DNA of 17,173 bases. It comes from JAAYJM01 sp964498585. GTDB lineage: Bacteria; Bacteroidota; Ignavibacteria; Kapaibacteriales; UBA2268. The stretch is taken from positions 1 to 17,173 of the forward strand of contig CAZCHH010000068.1 in assembly GCA_964498585.1 (NCBI GenBank). Reading direction: 5' to 3'. Shown here in pieces: positions 6,705-15,226 of this stretch. Under the pieces are notes generated by a model. It did no database searches. It had not been told where the DNA came from and saw only the letters and a program-made list of their open reading frames with translations. Each line of letters begins with the position of its first letter. The first letter of the stretch is position 1. A program made the position numbers and the translations under genes.

Positions 6705-6735
6705 CAAAATTAAGCATTTTTTTACTTTTTTACAA
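6705..6735 (-). promoter_or_regulatory. Bacteroidota-type promoter of tRNA-His
   Basis: On the minus strand, TTG (6733-6735), a spacer of exactly 20 bases, then TAATTTTG (6705-6712), matching TTG-N19-21-TANNTTTG used by the primary sigma factor of Bacteroidota. The -7 box ends 9 bases before the mature tRNA 5' end, so the leader would be very short. Confidence 0.75.
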
Positions 6736-6851
6736 GTAGTTTTTAATAAAGGTGTAAACTTTCCATTTTGATAAAATAAAATGAATATAAAGCAAAAGTT
6801 CTTAACAATTAAATTATTATATTCTTGTCGTTCCGAATATTTAAAGTGCAG

Positions 6852-7496
6852 TTAATCAGTATTTGGTAAAAGCATTTCCAAATTCATAAGTTCCAAAACT
6901 TCCTGAACAAGTTTTGTATTGTTTTGATTAGTAGCCAGAATTTCAACCAGGAATCTATGATCAATACCACAATAAACCGAAGCTTCTTTTGAAAGTTTAT
7001 CGAAACTTTTATAGCAGATAGTATTTTTTAAATTTGATTTGATTATTTCATTAGAATTTTCTTCATTGTTGGGATAATATCCCATTGCCCAAAGTCCAAC
7101 AGATGAAGTATAAGTATTGATAGCTTTGTTTAAGTCCATAATCTTCAAATCTATGCAATCTTCCTGACCATTTTTAACAAAATGAATAGCAGCAGATGAA
7201 TACATTTCACCGGCAAAGTCAACCATCTCGCCGGTTGGTTCTTCTGAAATATAGCCGACTATACTTTCAGGGAAGCATTTTTGCAAAACAGAATAATGAA
7301 TGATTGAATTTTCCCCAATCTGCTTTCTTAAAGAATCCATTTCTATGGCTTCTTTAACGTTTTGCTGAACCATTAGAGTGAAATCACTCTCCTTTTCAAT
7401 CAGCTCAATGCTCTCGTCCACATTTTCTTTATTTTTACTACAAGCTGTTAGAAATAAAAGTACTATGATAAGAGATAAAATGGTAAAATTTCTCAT
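6852..7496 (-). CDS. Exported lipoprotein of unknown function
   Basis: 214 residues from the ATG at 7496, chosen because AAGGA lies 7 bases upstream and because the signal peptide then starts cleanly; a longer frame begins at 7523 (MGKKYLRIL). The signal peptide runs MRNF...LLFLTAC with the lipid-modified Cys at residue 19, followed by SKNKEN. The mature part is mixed alpha/beta without known catalytic motifs. It contains PESIVGYISEEPTGE, a stretch reminding me, from memory only, of a Bacteroidota lipoprotein family with 'LP..I.GY....PTGE' followed by a repeated strand pattern. It is a single gene, divergent from the SPOR operon, with about 150 bases between the starts. Function unknown; location is outer membrane or periplasmic face. 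Confidence 0.85.
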   Translation of the reverse strand: MRNFTILSLIIVLLFLTACSKNKENVDESIELIEKESDFTLMVQQNVKEAIEMDSLRKQIGENSIIHYSVLQKCFPESIVGYISEEPTGEMVDFAGEMYSSAAIHFVKNGQEDCIDLKIMDLNKAINTYTSSVGLWAMGYYPNNEENSNEIIKSNLKNTICYKSFDKLSKEASVYCGIDHRFLVEILATNQNNTKLVQEVLELMNLEMLLPNTD

Positions 7497-7607
7497 AAGA
7501 ATCCTTAAATATTTTTTACCCAATACTTATTTAAAATTACAAATTATAAAAAATAATTATTAAATGCAAATTTTTTCTATTAATTAGAAACTATGAAAAA
7601 AAATGAT

Positions 7608-7615
7608 TAATTTTG
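7608..7615 (+). promoter_or_regulatory. Candidate -7 promoter box for the SPOR-cyclotransferase-murG operon
   Basis: TAATTTTG matches TANNTTTG exactly and is identical to the box before tRNA-His. The -33 region has TTAG instead of TTG. It sits about 33 bases before the first start codon of the operon, a sensible leader length. Confidence 0.55.
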
Positions 7616-7647
7616 TCATAATTTAGCAAAACAAAAGAGGAAAAAAA

Positions 7648-8469
7648 ATGAAAACATATATAATATCAATAATTATTTTAATAACTTCATTTCCTGTTTT
7701 AGTGAATAGCCAAACGGATAAAGTTAAACAATACCTTAAGATGATTGGTATTGGTAAAATAAATGATGTAAAAAGTAAAATGCCAGATATGCTTGCAATA
7801 TATCCGAATGACCCCGGAGTTATGCTTCTGCATGGTATAGTTATTGAAGATATGAATAAATCTATTGAAATCTTCGAAAAAATTATTAAAAATTTCCCTG
7901 AATCTGAATTTGCTGACGATGCAAATTACAGAATAATCCAATATTATGTTCTAATGAGCAATACAGCAAGAGCTAATCGCGAATTGGAAACATTTCGCAT
8001 CCAATACAAAGACTCAGAATTACTTGTTTTAGCATCAGATTTAGTAAATACTGCAACCAAAGCAGCAGAATCAAAAAATCTAAGTCCAATCAAAGATGAA
8101 AAGAAAACTATTACCGAAAAAAAAGAAATTATTACTCAAAAGCCAAATGAAGAAAAAGCAAAGGAATTAAAACCTGTTTACAAAAGCACTAATGATGAAA
8201 CTAAACCCGCAGAAGTAACTAAAACCGAAAAAATTACTTATGGATTACAGGTCGGACTCTATAGCACTTATGATGCTGCAAAATCTGAAATGGAAAAATT
8301 CAAAAAGCAAAGAATGTTTGCCGAAATTAAAAATAAAAAAGTAGATAATACAAATTATTACGCTGTAATTATTGGTAATTATTCTTCAAAAGAATCGGCT
8401 GAAGAAGCAAAAATTATGGTTAAAAGTATTTGCAAATGCGACCCTATTATTTTTGAAAAAGGTAAATAG
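7648..8469 (+). CDS. Exported TPR-like protein with C-terminal SPOR domain
   Basis: 273 residues. A signal peptide (1-21) ends before QTDKVKQ. Residues about 40-130 form helical pairs of the tetratricopeptide/YbgF type (e.g. YPNDPGVMLLHGIVIEDMNK, then NFPESEFADDANYRIIQYY). A Lys/Glu/Thr/Pro-rich linker covers about 140-195. The C-terminal SPOR domain (196-270) begins YGLQVGLYSTYDAAKSEMEK and has the second half YYAVIIGNYSSKESAEEAK. SPOR domains bind denuded glycan strands of septal peptidoglycan, so the protein likely acts in the periplasm at division or remodelling sites. GAGGA lies 9 bases before the start. It is the first gene of an operon that ends with murG, which fits a cell-wall role. 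Confidence 0.88.
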   Translation: MKTYIISIIILITSFPVLVNSQTDKVKQYLKMIGIGKINDVKSKMPDMLAIYPNDPGVMLLHGIVIEDMNKSIEIFEKIIKNFPESEFADDANYRIIQYYVLMSNTARANRELETFRIQYKDSELLVLASDLVNTATKAAESKNLSPIKDEKKTITEKKEIITQKPNEEKAKELKPVYKSTNDETKPAEVTKTEKITYGLQVGLYSTYDAAKSEMEKFKKQRMFAEIKNKKVDNTNYYAVIIGNYSSKESAEEAKIMVKSICKCDPIIFEKGK

Positions 8470-8511
8470 ATTCTAAATCATAGCAAAAAATAAAAAAAAT
8501 TTTCTAATACT

Positions 8512-9399
8512 ATGAAAAATAAATTATTTTTATTAATTCAATATGTCATAATAATCAGCATATTTCCGTTTATGCTTAATAGCTGCAGTGAAAAGCAAGA
8601 TACGAGCAGCTTCGATAAAAAATTCGATTTTACTGAAGAGCATAGTAATAATAAAAATGCTACAAATAACGAACAGGAAAAAAAAGAAAATAATTCTATC
8701 GCAAAGCAATACAAAGTAAATGTAGTTCGAACTTTTCCTCATGACACTTCTGCATTTACTCAAGGGTTTATATATCACAATGATGCTCTTTACGAAAGCA
8801 CTGGATTAAAATTCTTTTCTACTTTAAAGAAGATTGATTTGGAAAAGAATAAAACATTGAAAACTATAAAGATACCGGGTAGCTATTTTGCTGAAGGTAT
8901 AGCAATAGTTAACAATAAAATTTTTATGCTTACTTGGGAAACTAATATTTGTCTTATATACGACTTACATTCATTTGAGCAGATCGGCTCTTTTGACTAC
9001 TACGGTGAAGGTTGGGGGCTTGCTTACGATGGTATTGCTTTAATTATGAGCGATGGGACAAACAATTTACGCTTTCTCAATCCGGAAGATTTTCAAATTT
9101 TAAGAACCTTGAGCGTTCAAGACAATAATAAACCAATACAAAATCTTAATGAGCTTGAATATATCAATGGTGAAATCTGGGCAAATATCTGGATGACCAA
9201 CAAAATAATTAAAATTGACCCAAACAACGGAAATGTAACTGCATGGATAGACCTTTCTGATTTGCTTAATTATTTCGATAAAGACAAAAAAATTGATGTT
9301 CTAAATGGTATAGCATTCGATAAAAAAAATAACAGATTATTTGTAACGGGCAAGCTATGGCCACTTATTTTTGAAATAACTCTTGAAGAAATAAAATAA
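8512..9399 (+). CDS. Glutaminyl-peptide cyclotransferase, lipoprotein (plant/papaya type)
   Basis: 295 residues. The lipobox LNSC puts the lipid-modified Cys at residue 25, followed by a low-complexity Asn/Lys/Glu linker to about 66. The rest is a five-bladed beta-propeller of the glutamine cyclotransferase family. Recognisable blocks are FPHDTSAFTQGF (75-86), YGEGWGLAYDG (164-174), MSDGTNNLRFLNP (179-191), LNELEYINGEIWANIW (212-227) and VLNGIAFD (263-270) with LFVTGKLWP. The enzyme turns N-terminal Gln of exported proteins into pyroglutamate, protecting them from aminopeptidases. In Bacteroidota this acts in the envelope on proteins exposing Gln after signal cleavage. It starts 42 bases after the SPOR gene and ends 1 base before murG, so all three appear to be one operon. 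Confidence 0.92.
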   Translation: MKNKLFLLIQYVIIISIFPFMLNSCSEKQDTSSFDKKFDFTEEHSNNKNATNNEQEKKENNSIAKQYKVNVVRTFPHDTSAFTQGFIYHNDALYESTGLKFFSTLKKIDLEKNKTLKTIKIPGSYFAEGIAIVNNKIFMLTWETNICLIYDLHSFEQIGSFDYYGEGWGLAYDGIALIMSDGTNNLRFLNPEDFQILRTLSVQDNNKPIQNLNELEYINGEIWANIWMTNKIIKIDPNNGNVTAWIDLSDLLNYFDKDKKIDVLNGIAFDKKNNRLFVTGKLWPLIFEITLEEIK

Positions 9400-9400
9400 A

Positions 9401-10510
9401 ATGGAAACAACAAAAAAATTAAAAGTATTGGTTGCTGCTGGCGGAACTGGTGGCCATCTTTTCCCTGCACTTGCAGTTATTGAAGAATTGCAAACTCTGC
9501 TGAAAGGGCAGCTTATTCCTATTTTTGTTGGTAACGGTGAAAAAATTGAATCTCGCGTTGTCCCTGAACTCGGCTATCAATTCCATAAAATTCCTGTTAA
9601 GGGTTTTACCGGATTAATGCAGCTAAATACTTTAACTTTACCAATAAAAATTTTCAATTCAATTCTCAAGTGCCGTTCTTTAATTCGCAAACATAAAATT
9701 GACGTTTGTATCTGTGCTGGAGCATATATTAGCTATCCAGCAGGAGTTGCTGCCTCTCAAGAGCATATTCCTTTAATCCTAATGGAATCTAATGTTTTCC
9801 CGGGTAAAACAAATCGCCTTCTTTCTCAAAAAGCTACTGCGATTTTTACTGCTTTTGATGAAAGTGAACGCTATTTCCCCCAGCCAATTAAAAGAAAAAT
9901 CAGATGTATCGGAAATCCAATAAGAAGACAACTTATTACATTACCAAACCAGCGGGAATCCCGCTTAAAATTTAATCTGGACCCAAATAAAAAAACAATC
10001 CTAGTGTTTGGTGGAAGCTTAGGTGCAAGAAGTATTAATCAGGCAATAGAAAAAATTCTACCTAATTTTGCAAACACTGATATTCAGTTTCTCTGGCAAA
10101 CAGGTACTAACTATGTCCCACAACAGATACTTCCTAATAATGTAAAAGTGCTTACTTTTATTAACGATATGGCTTCTGCTTATGCTACTGCCGATTTGGT
10201 GATTTCACGTTCCGGAGCTACTACTGTAACCGAACTATGTGTTGTCGGGAAACCTTCTATTCTTGTTCCTCTTCCAACTGCTGCAAATAATGAACAGGAG
10301 CTTAATGCATCAATTTTAGAAGAAAAAAAAGCAGCGGTTATGCTTCCAGACGAGCATTTAAATGATGAACTGGAAGCTGTGATTAATAATGTAATCAGAG
10401 ATAACAAATTGCTTAGCTGGATGGGAAAAATTGCAAAATCAATTGCAAAACCAGAAGCTGCAAAAAAATCAGCAGAAGAAGTGCTTAATATTGTTTGGAG
10501 CGAGAAATGA
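9401..10510 (+). CDS. murG: UDP-N-acetylglucosamine-N-acetylmuramyl-(pentapeptide) pyrophosphoryl-undecaprenol N-acetylglucosamine transferase MurG
   Basis: 369 residues, full length. GGTGGHLFPALAV (14-26) is the lipid-I-side glycine loop. CAGAYISYPAGVAA (105-118), MESNVFPGKTNRLL (128-141) and IGNPIR (170-175) are family blocks. The C-terminal donor domain has VFGGSLGARSIN (202-213), ISRSGATTVTEL (268-279) and PLPTAANNEQELNA (290-303), where the usual D-H-Q reads N-E-Q. It transfers GlcNAc from UDP-GlcNAc to lipid I, giving lipid II on the inner face of the cytoplasmic membrane. It follows the cyclotransferase gene after one base. The usual next gene of the division/cell-wall cluster, murC, is absent; a restriction-modification gene ends three bases after murG on the other strand. 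Confidence 0.97.
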   Translation: METTKKLKVLVAAGGTGGHLFPALAVIEELQTLLKGQLIPIFVGNGEKIESRVVPELGYQFHKIPVKGFTGLMQLNTLTLPIKIFNSILKCRSLIRKHKIDVCICAGAYISYPAGVAASQEHIPLILMESNVFPGKTNRLLSQKATAIFTAFDESERYFPQPIKRKIRCIGNPIRRQLITLPNQRESRLKFNLDPNKKTILVFGGSLGARSINQAIEKILPNFANTDIQFLWQTGTNYVPQQILPNNVKVLTFINDMASAYATADLVISRSGATTVTELCVVGKPSILVPLPTAANNEQELNASILEEKKAAVMLPDEHLNDELEAVINNVIRDNKLLSWMGKIAKSIAKPEAAKKSAEEVLNIVWSEK

Positions 10511-10513
10511 TTT

Positions 10514-13500
10514 TTAATCTTTTTCCTTATTATTTGTCTTGTAAAATAATGAATAAAATTCATTTGTGCTGCATTGGTTCTTAATATTTTTAAAATAATC
10601 AAATCCAATTTTTTTTAAATCAATATCAAAATATAATGCAAAAATAAGACAATCAATATATTCTTTCACCTGCTTTTGTTCTTTCTTATCAATTGCTTCA
10701 ATATACTTTATTTCCGATAAAGAGATTTCATTTTTATGGCATAAAGCACCATCATAATTTCTTTCAATTAATTTTTTTACAAAATCTGCTTTTGATTTAA
10801 TTCTCTGTTTTGTTTCTAATCCCTCGTTATCAACTAAAATTAAATCATTATCCTGAATTATTATATTACTGAATTTTTGTTTGGCAGTTGTGAATTCAAT
10901 GAAATCCTTTAAAAGTAAATCTTCAAGTTCAAGCAGATATCCAGTTTGTTTAATTATTTCTTCTTTTATATGCTGATTCTTATCAGTTATTTTTGGTATT
11001 CGGATTAGCTCTTTGATACTACTCAAAGCAACAATATATTTTGATTCGTTAGGCAATTGAGTAAACATTGACAAAACTTTTAAAGATATGTCTGAGTTTA
11101 AAATTGAGAACAAAAAGTATATTTCCTGTTTATTATTAGAGCTAATTAGTAACGATTGATTTCCATTTAAAATTAAATCATCAATATCAGAAAATTGAAA
11201 AATATTATTGAATCTTGTTTTCCAGATTATTTTGTATTTATTTTTAAACGCTTTCATTCCCTGTCCACCCGGAATAAATTCAATTTCATTATTTTTGCTA
11301 TAATAAAGATTTGTTTTAGTTAATTTATATTTTTTATAATCATTTATTTTTGGATTGAATATTTTGAAAGAATTATCAATAATCTTATTTGTAAATAAAT
11401 CTTTATTTAGTTTTAATCCTCCGTCAATACATATTTCGTCATAATTACTTAATTGAAATCGTCTGTATTCATCAATAGAATATGAATATTTTTTATAGTA
11501 CTTATAACTCTTTAAAAATTTTTCATTCTGCTTAATAAAATTCCAGTTTGTTATATTTTCACATAACTCTTTTTGCGAAATAAATTTTGTATCTTTATTG
11601 TTACTTCTGAAATATTTATAAAAATCAATTCCATTTTTATCATAATACTGATGATAATTAATTATTTTAACCTGATTTTGTGGCTCAGGTTCTTTCTTTT
11701 CAGCAACAAAAACAAGCGAAGAAGTGGCAATTGGTTTATTCTGCTTCAATCCTCTGCCAATAAACAGATTCCCACTGAAAATAATAATTTCTTTAATAGT
11801 AGTATTTTTTGAAAGATAAAATCTAATTACATCTAAATCTTTTGCAGTTAAAATAGTTTGAGGAATAATCAGGCATAGCATTCCGTTTTTTTTCAAAAGT
11901 GCAAGCCCTAATGCGATGAAGAAAGCATATAGATTTGGTTTCGGAGAATATGGCTTCTTTCTTCCCTGAACAGTATTGAGATTAATACCATAAACATCAT
12001 TCATAGAAATTGAATTGTCTTCTTTATCTTTGATTTTAATAGTAAAATCAATATTTTGTTTGCAACATTCATTATAACCTATATAAGGTGGATTCCCGAT
12101 TACATAATCAAATCTCTCACGTTTGCCACTTTTTTCCTGCATTGATTTAAGCATATCTTCCAAATCCTTTTCATCACGCATAAAAGATGGATAATCAAGT
12201 GCAGTTTTTTCAAGATGACTAAACAAATCAACATCATCATCTTTAGGATTTGAACTGATTCCGGTGTCTAAAAATTCAGCTATGCTGTCTTTTGTTTTGA
12301 ATATTTTTAATTTATTATCTATTGGATTTTCATATCTGTCATTTACAATAAGTGGAAGCATTCTCATTAAAATATTCATTTCTGCAAGGTAAAGTGGGAA
12401 CTCTTCGATGTCTAATCCGAAAATATTTTTATCAACCATATTCTCAATGAATTTAGATTGGCTTTCTGTTCCATCGTCGAAAGCATCAATAATTCTATCA
12501 ACGGCGCTATAAAGAAAAGTGCCTGCGCCGCAGCTAGGGTCAATTATAGAAATCTCGTTTTTCTCAATTCTATCTTTTAGCTTCTTTTTGTTATAACCAA
12601 TAGCATCAAGCATAAAATCAACAACAGCAGGGTCAGTAAAATACTGACCTTTGTTTTTGTCCTGATATAAATCTTTTAAATAATTCTCATAAATAAAACC
12701 AAAAATTTCATTTTTTAATCCGGCAAAATTATATCGGTTAATAAATGAAATAATGTCGAGCCATGGTGCTATGTCATCAATTGTTAAATCCTGCTTTAAG
12801 TTCTCAATTAATTTTCGGTTTATTGATTTTTGTTCTAATTCAAATGGTTTGTAAATATTTGTTGATATATATTCAGAAATATTTTTAATTTCATTAATAA
12901 TTATGGAATAGAAATCACTGTCTTTAATTGCCTTCTGAATTTTAAGGAGCATTTTATCATATTCATTTTTAAATACTTTATATTCATTATCAACGAGGAC
13001 TTTGTATAAAATAAACTGAATAAGATATGCATAAGATGTTTCGACTGCAATTTTTTCATTTTCTTTTTGATTGAAAAGATTATCGAATGCACCTATAGCA
13101 CGCATTTTCCCTTTGAAATTTTCAATTAGCTGTGTTACTTCATCAAAAAATATTGCTCTGTTTCCCTGTAGATTTAAATCTAATTTATCATTAAATAGCT
13201 CCTTCTGTTCGCTAGGATTAAAAAGTTCAATGTAATAATTTTCTGGTTTAATATAGAACTGCCAGTAAGAAATAAATTCTTTAGGATTACTGAAAAAATC
13301 TTCAATATAAAATGTTCTGTATTGACTTGATTTATAGAATCGCCACTGGTTACCGTCAGTTAAAATTCCATATTTTTTCTTCCAGTCTTTTTGATATTGA
13401 AAAAGCTGCTGGACTCCGTTTTGAATATTGTTGTGTCCCTCTACTTCAACAGGAATAACAATATCAGCGCCATTAATATAAATTACAAAGTCGGCACGGC

Positions 13501-13699
13501 GACCTTCTTTTTGTGTTTCAATAGTAAATTCATATTTTCTTTTATCAATTTTTGTGCTTTCATTTCCATGCTTTAAACTGAACAATTCGGCACATTCTAA
13601 CATATCTTTCACAAATGCCTGCAATCCACCAATTTCTTTTTGTATGAATGCTCCCTTATCGCTTTCCCAAATATTTTTTAATTGAATTAATGGTTTCAT
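10514..13699 (-). CDS. Type IIG restriction-modification enzyme (Eco57I-like single-chain endonuclease/N6-adenine methyltransferase)
   Basis: 1061 residues. The N-terminal nuclease-like domain has RADFVIYINGADIVIPVEVE (68-87): D70 and E85-x-E87 fit a PD-(D/E)xK-type core with Glu in place of the final Lys, then QQLFQYQKDWKKKYGILTDG (97-116). A helical linker leads to the methyltransferase with KNKGQYFTDPAVVDFML (348-364), motif I DPSCGAGTF (387-395), IFGLDIEEFPLYLAEMN (426-442) and catalytic NPPY (536-539). Residues after about 700 should hold the target-recognition domain, including PGGQGM and helical ends. One chain would methylate adenine in, and cut near, an asymmetric DNA site, with no separate S or R subunit in the window. 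A -7-like TAAATTTG lies upstream. The gene is convergent with murG and has more A/T-rich codons, consistent with later acquisition. The target sequence cannot be read from the protein. Confidence 0.9.
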   Translation of the reverse strand: MKPLIQLKNIWESDKGAFIQKEIGGLQAFVKDMLECAELFSLKHGNESTKIDKRKYEFTIETQKEGRRADFVIYINGADIVIPVEVEGHNNIQNGVQQLFQYQKDWKKKYGILTDGNQWRFYKSSQYRTFYIEDFFSNPKEFISYWQFYIKPENYYIELFNPSEQKELFNDKLDLNLQGNRAIFFDEVTQLIENFKGKMRAIGAFDNLFNQKENEKIAVETSYAYLIQFILYKVLVDNEYKVFKNEYDKMLLKIQKAIKDSDFYSIIINEIKNISEYISTNIYKPFELEQKSINRKLIENLKQDLTIDDIAPWLDIISFINRYNFAGLKNEIFGFIYENYLKDLYQDKNKGQYFTDPAVVDFMLDAIGYNKKKLKDRIEKNEISIIDPSCGAGTFLYSAVDRIIDAFDDGTESQSKFIENMVDKNIFGLDIEEFPLYLAEMNILMRMLPLIVNDRYENPIDNKLKIFKTKDSIAEFLDTGISSNPKDDDVDLFSHLEKTALDYPSFMRDEKDLEDMLKSMQEKSGKRERFDYVIGNPPYIGYNECCKQNIDFTIKIKDKEDNSISMNDVYGINLNTVQGRKKPYSPKPNLYAFFIALGLALLKKNGMLCLIIPQTILTAKDLDVIRFYLSKNTTIKEIIIFSGNLFIGRGLKQNKPIATSSLVFVAEKKEPEPQNQVKIINYHQYYDKNGIDFYKYFRSNNKDTKFISQKELCENITNWNFIKQNEKFLKSYKYYKKYSYSIDEYRRFQLSNYDEICIDGGLKLNKDLFTNKIIDNSFKIFNPKINDYKKYKLTKTNLYYSKNNEIEFIPGGQGMKAFKNKYKIIWKTRFNNIFQFSDIDDLILNGNQSLLISSNNKQEIYFLFSILNSDISLKVLSMFTQLPNESKYIVALSSIKELIRIPKITDKNQHIKEEIIKQTGYLLELEDLLLKDFIEFTTAKQKFSNIIIQDNDLILVDNEGLETKQRIKSKADFVKKLIERNYDGALCHKNEISLSEIKYIEAIDKKEQKQVKEYIDCLIFALYFDIDLKKIGFDYFKNIKNQCSTNEFYSLFYKTNNKEKD

Positions 13700-13728
13700 T
13701 TAAAAACTAATAAAAAATCAAATAATTG

Positions 13729-13736
13729 CAAATTTA
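13729..13736 (-). promoter_or_regulatory. Candidate -7 box of the restriction-modification gene
   Basis: On the minus strand TAAATTTG matches TANNTTTG, 29 bases before the start at 13699. The -33 region reads GTTTTA, not a clean TTG. Confidence 0.4.
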
Positions 13737-14027
13737 AAGAAAAATTCTTTAATAAAACGTGATTTATTGATTAGAGCTATTTGAAAAAAAATGAAGTTTT
13801 TTGTAATCTATCGTAAAGCTCATTTAATCTTTAATAAAATTAAAAGTCAAAATACAAATTTTGATAGTAAAAATGGAATTAAAATATACTACATAACCTT
13901 TTGAAACTAAATTTTTCATACAAAAACTTCTTCACAAAAATATTTTTTTAAATTATTAATTTCTTTGTATATTAGAAAAAAATTACTTGAAGAGTAATTA
14001 TTTTATTTATTAATTTATGAGGTTAAA
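13737..14027. other. Divergent intergenic region between the restriction enzyme and mscL
   Basis: No gene supported. A small hairpin, AATTACT (13981-13987) with AGTAATT (13993-13999), lies 28 bases before the mscL start in the presumed leader. TTTCTTTG at about 13968-13975 is an imperfect -7 box. GAGG at 14019-14022 is the mscL ribosome-binding site. Confidence 0.5.
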
Positions 14028-14417
14028 ATGGGTTTTTTAAAAGAATTCAAAGAATTTGCTGTAAAAGGCAATGTAGTAGATATGGCTATCGGAGTAATCA
14101 TAGGTATAGCATTTGGTAAAATAGTTAGTTCTGTGGTTGCCGATGTAATTATGCCACCGATAGGCCTTATGCTGGGAGGAATGGACTTTGCATCATTAGC
14201 AATAGTGCTAAAAGAAGGAGCTGAGCCAGTATTATTAAAATATGGCGTATTTATCAACACAATAATTGATTTTATAATTATTGCGTTTGTATTGTTTTTG
14301 GCAGTTAAAGGTATAAACAGATTAAAAAAGAAGGAAGAAGCAGCACCACCAGCACCTGAGCCTAGTAACGAAGAAAAGTTATTAACAGAAATTAGGGATA
14401 TTTTAAAATTAAAATAA
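14028..14417 (+). CDS. mscL: Large-conductance mechanosensitive channel MscL
   Basis: 129 residues, typical length. It starts MGFLKEFKEFAVKGNVVDMA, the amphipathic N-terminal helix and the start of TM1. The pore-lining TM1 continues to about 43 (IGVIIGIAFGKIVSSVV, then PPIGLMLGG). The periplasmic loop is about 51-70 (FASLAIVLKEGAEPVLLKYG). TM2 is about 72-94 (FINTIIDFIIIAFVLFLAVK). A Lys/Glu/Ala/Pro linker leads to the C-terminal bundle helix EEKLLTEIRDIL (115-126). The pentameric channel opens under membrane tension to release solutes during hypo-osmotic shock. A GAGG site is correctly placed. The UPF0316 gene follows after 62 bases and may share the transcript. Confidence 0.97.
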   Translation: MGFLKEFKEFAVKGNVVDMAIGVIIGIAFGKIVSSVVADVIMPPIGLMLGGMDFASLAIVLKEGAEPVLLKYGVFINTIIDFIIIAFVLFLAVKGINRLKKKEEAAPPAPEPSNEEKLLTEIRDILKLK

Positions 14418-14479
14418 TGATATATAATTTATCATTTGCTAATACGTTTATATCATAAAAATAAATATAAAAAGAGTTT

Positions 14480-15085
14480 ATGGATTTCATTACATATTTT
14501 TATGATAATATAAATGCCTTATTACTTGTTCCATTGTTAATTTTTATAGCAAGAATAATTGATGTTAGCTTTGGAACAATAAGAATCATTATGGTTAGCA
14601 AAGGATATCGTGCTGTAGCTTCACTGTTTGGTTTCTTTGAGGCATTTATTTGGGTTACTGCTGCTTCACAAGTGATGCAAAATCTCAATAATTTTTATTA
14701 TTACATAGTTTGGGGACTTGGGTATGCAACAGGAACTTATGTCGGCATTCTATTTGAACAGAAACTCTCGCTTGGGCAGATAATTATTCGTGTGATAACT
14801 AATAAAGATGCTACTGAACTTGTGGCTGACCTCAAGAAGAGAAAGTATCATTTGACTACTGTAGATGCCGAAGGAGTTCATGGTTCTGTTAAACTGATTT
14901 TCATGATTCTTAAGAGAATAGATATGAAAGAGGTGGTTAGTATAATAAAAACATTTAATCCCAATGCATTCTATTCTGTTGAAGATGTTCGTTTTGTTAG
15001 TGGAAGTTATTTTAAAAAAAATGACTTATTAGAAACACCAAGGCGTTTCTTAAATATGAAAAAATATACTTTAAACAGAAAATAG
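14480..15085 (+). CDS. UPF0316/DUF2179 family membrane protein
   Basis: 201 residues. Three N-terminal membrane segments (about 12-30, 45-66, 73-93) carry the family's RIIDVSFGTIRIIMVSKGYR and FFEAFIWV blocks. VGILFEQKLSLGQ marks the end of the membrane part. The cytoplasmic DUF2179 domain (about 105-165) has VDAEGVHGSVKLIFMILKR and VVSIIKTFNPNAFYSVEDVR. DUF2179 domains also occur at the C-terminus of YitT-like transporters and are thought to bind a small ligand or nucleotide. Biochemical role unknown. It lies on the same strand as mscL, 62 bases downstream, with a weak AAAGAG site. Confidence 0.88.
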   Translation: MDFITYFYDNINALLLVPLLIFIARIIDVSFGTIRIIMVSKGYRAVASLFGFFEAFIWVTAASQVMQNLNNFYYYIVWGLGYATGTYVGILFEQKLSLGQIIIRVITNKDATELVADLKKRKYHLTTVDAEGVHGSVKLIFMILKRIDMKEVVSIIKTFNPNAFYSVEDVRFVSGSYFKKNDLLETPRRFLNMKKYTLNRK

Positions 15086-15107
15086 TTATTTTTAATTGAT
15101 TTTTTTT

Positions 15108-15130
15108 CTTATTTTAGTACTAAAAATAAG
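15108..15130. promoter_or_regulatory. Near-perfect palindrome, possible operator
   Basis: CTTATTTTAGT and ACTAAAAATAAG mirror each other with one extra A on the right and no loop (AGTACT at the centre). With no loop it is a poor terminator, so it may be a protein-binding site for the secreted-protein unit at 15227, or chance in A/T-rich DNA. Confidence 0.35.
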
Positions 15131-15226
15131 ATGAAGTTATTAACTTTCTTATGTTTTATGAATTTCATAGATAAAAACTGAATTTTTAAACAATTTATTT
15201 ATTTATACATTAAAAAAGGAGATATT

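Noticed and set aside
10180..10608. Minus-strand 142-codon frame
   Set aside because: It overlaps the conserved MurG donor domain and the end of the restriction enzyme gene; a shadow frame.
10514..13699. Type I or BREX/DISARM-type multi-gene defence system
   Set aside because: The methyltransferase and nuclease-like domain are in one chain, and no specificity subunit, helicase or other defence gene is adjacent.
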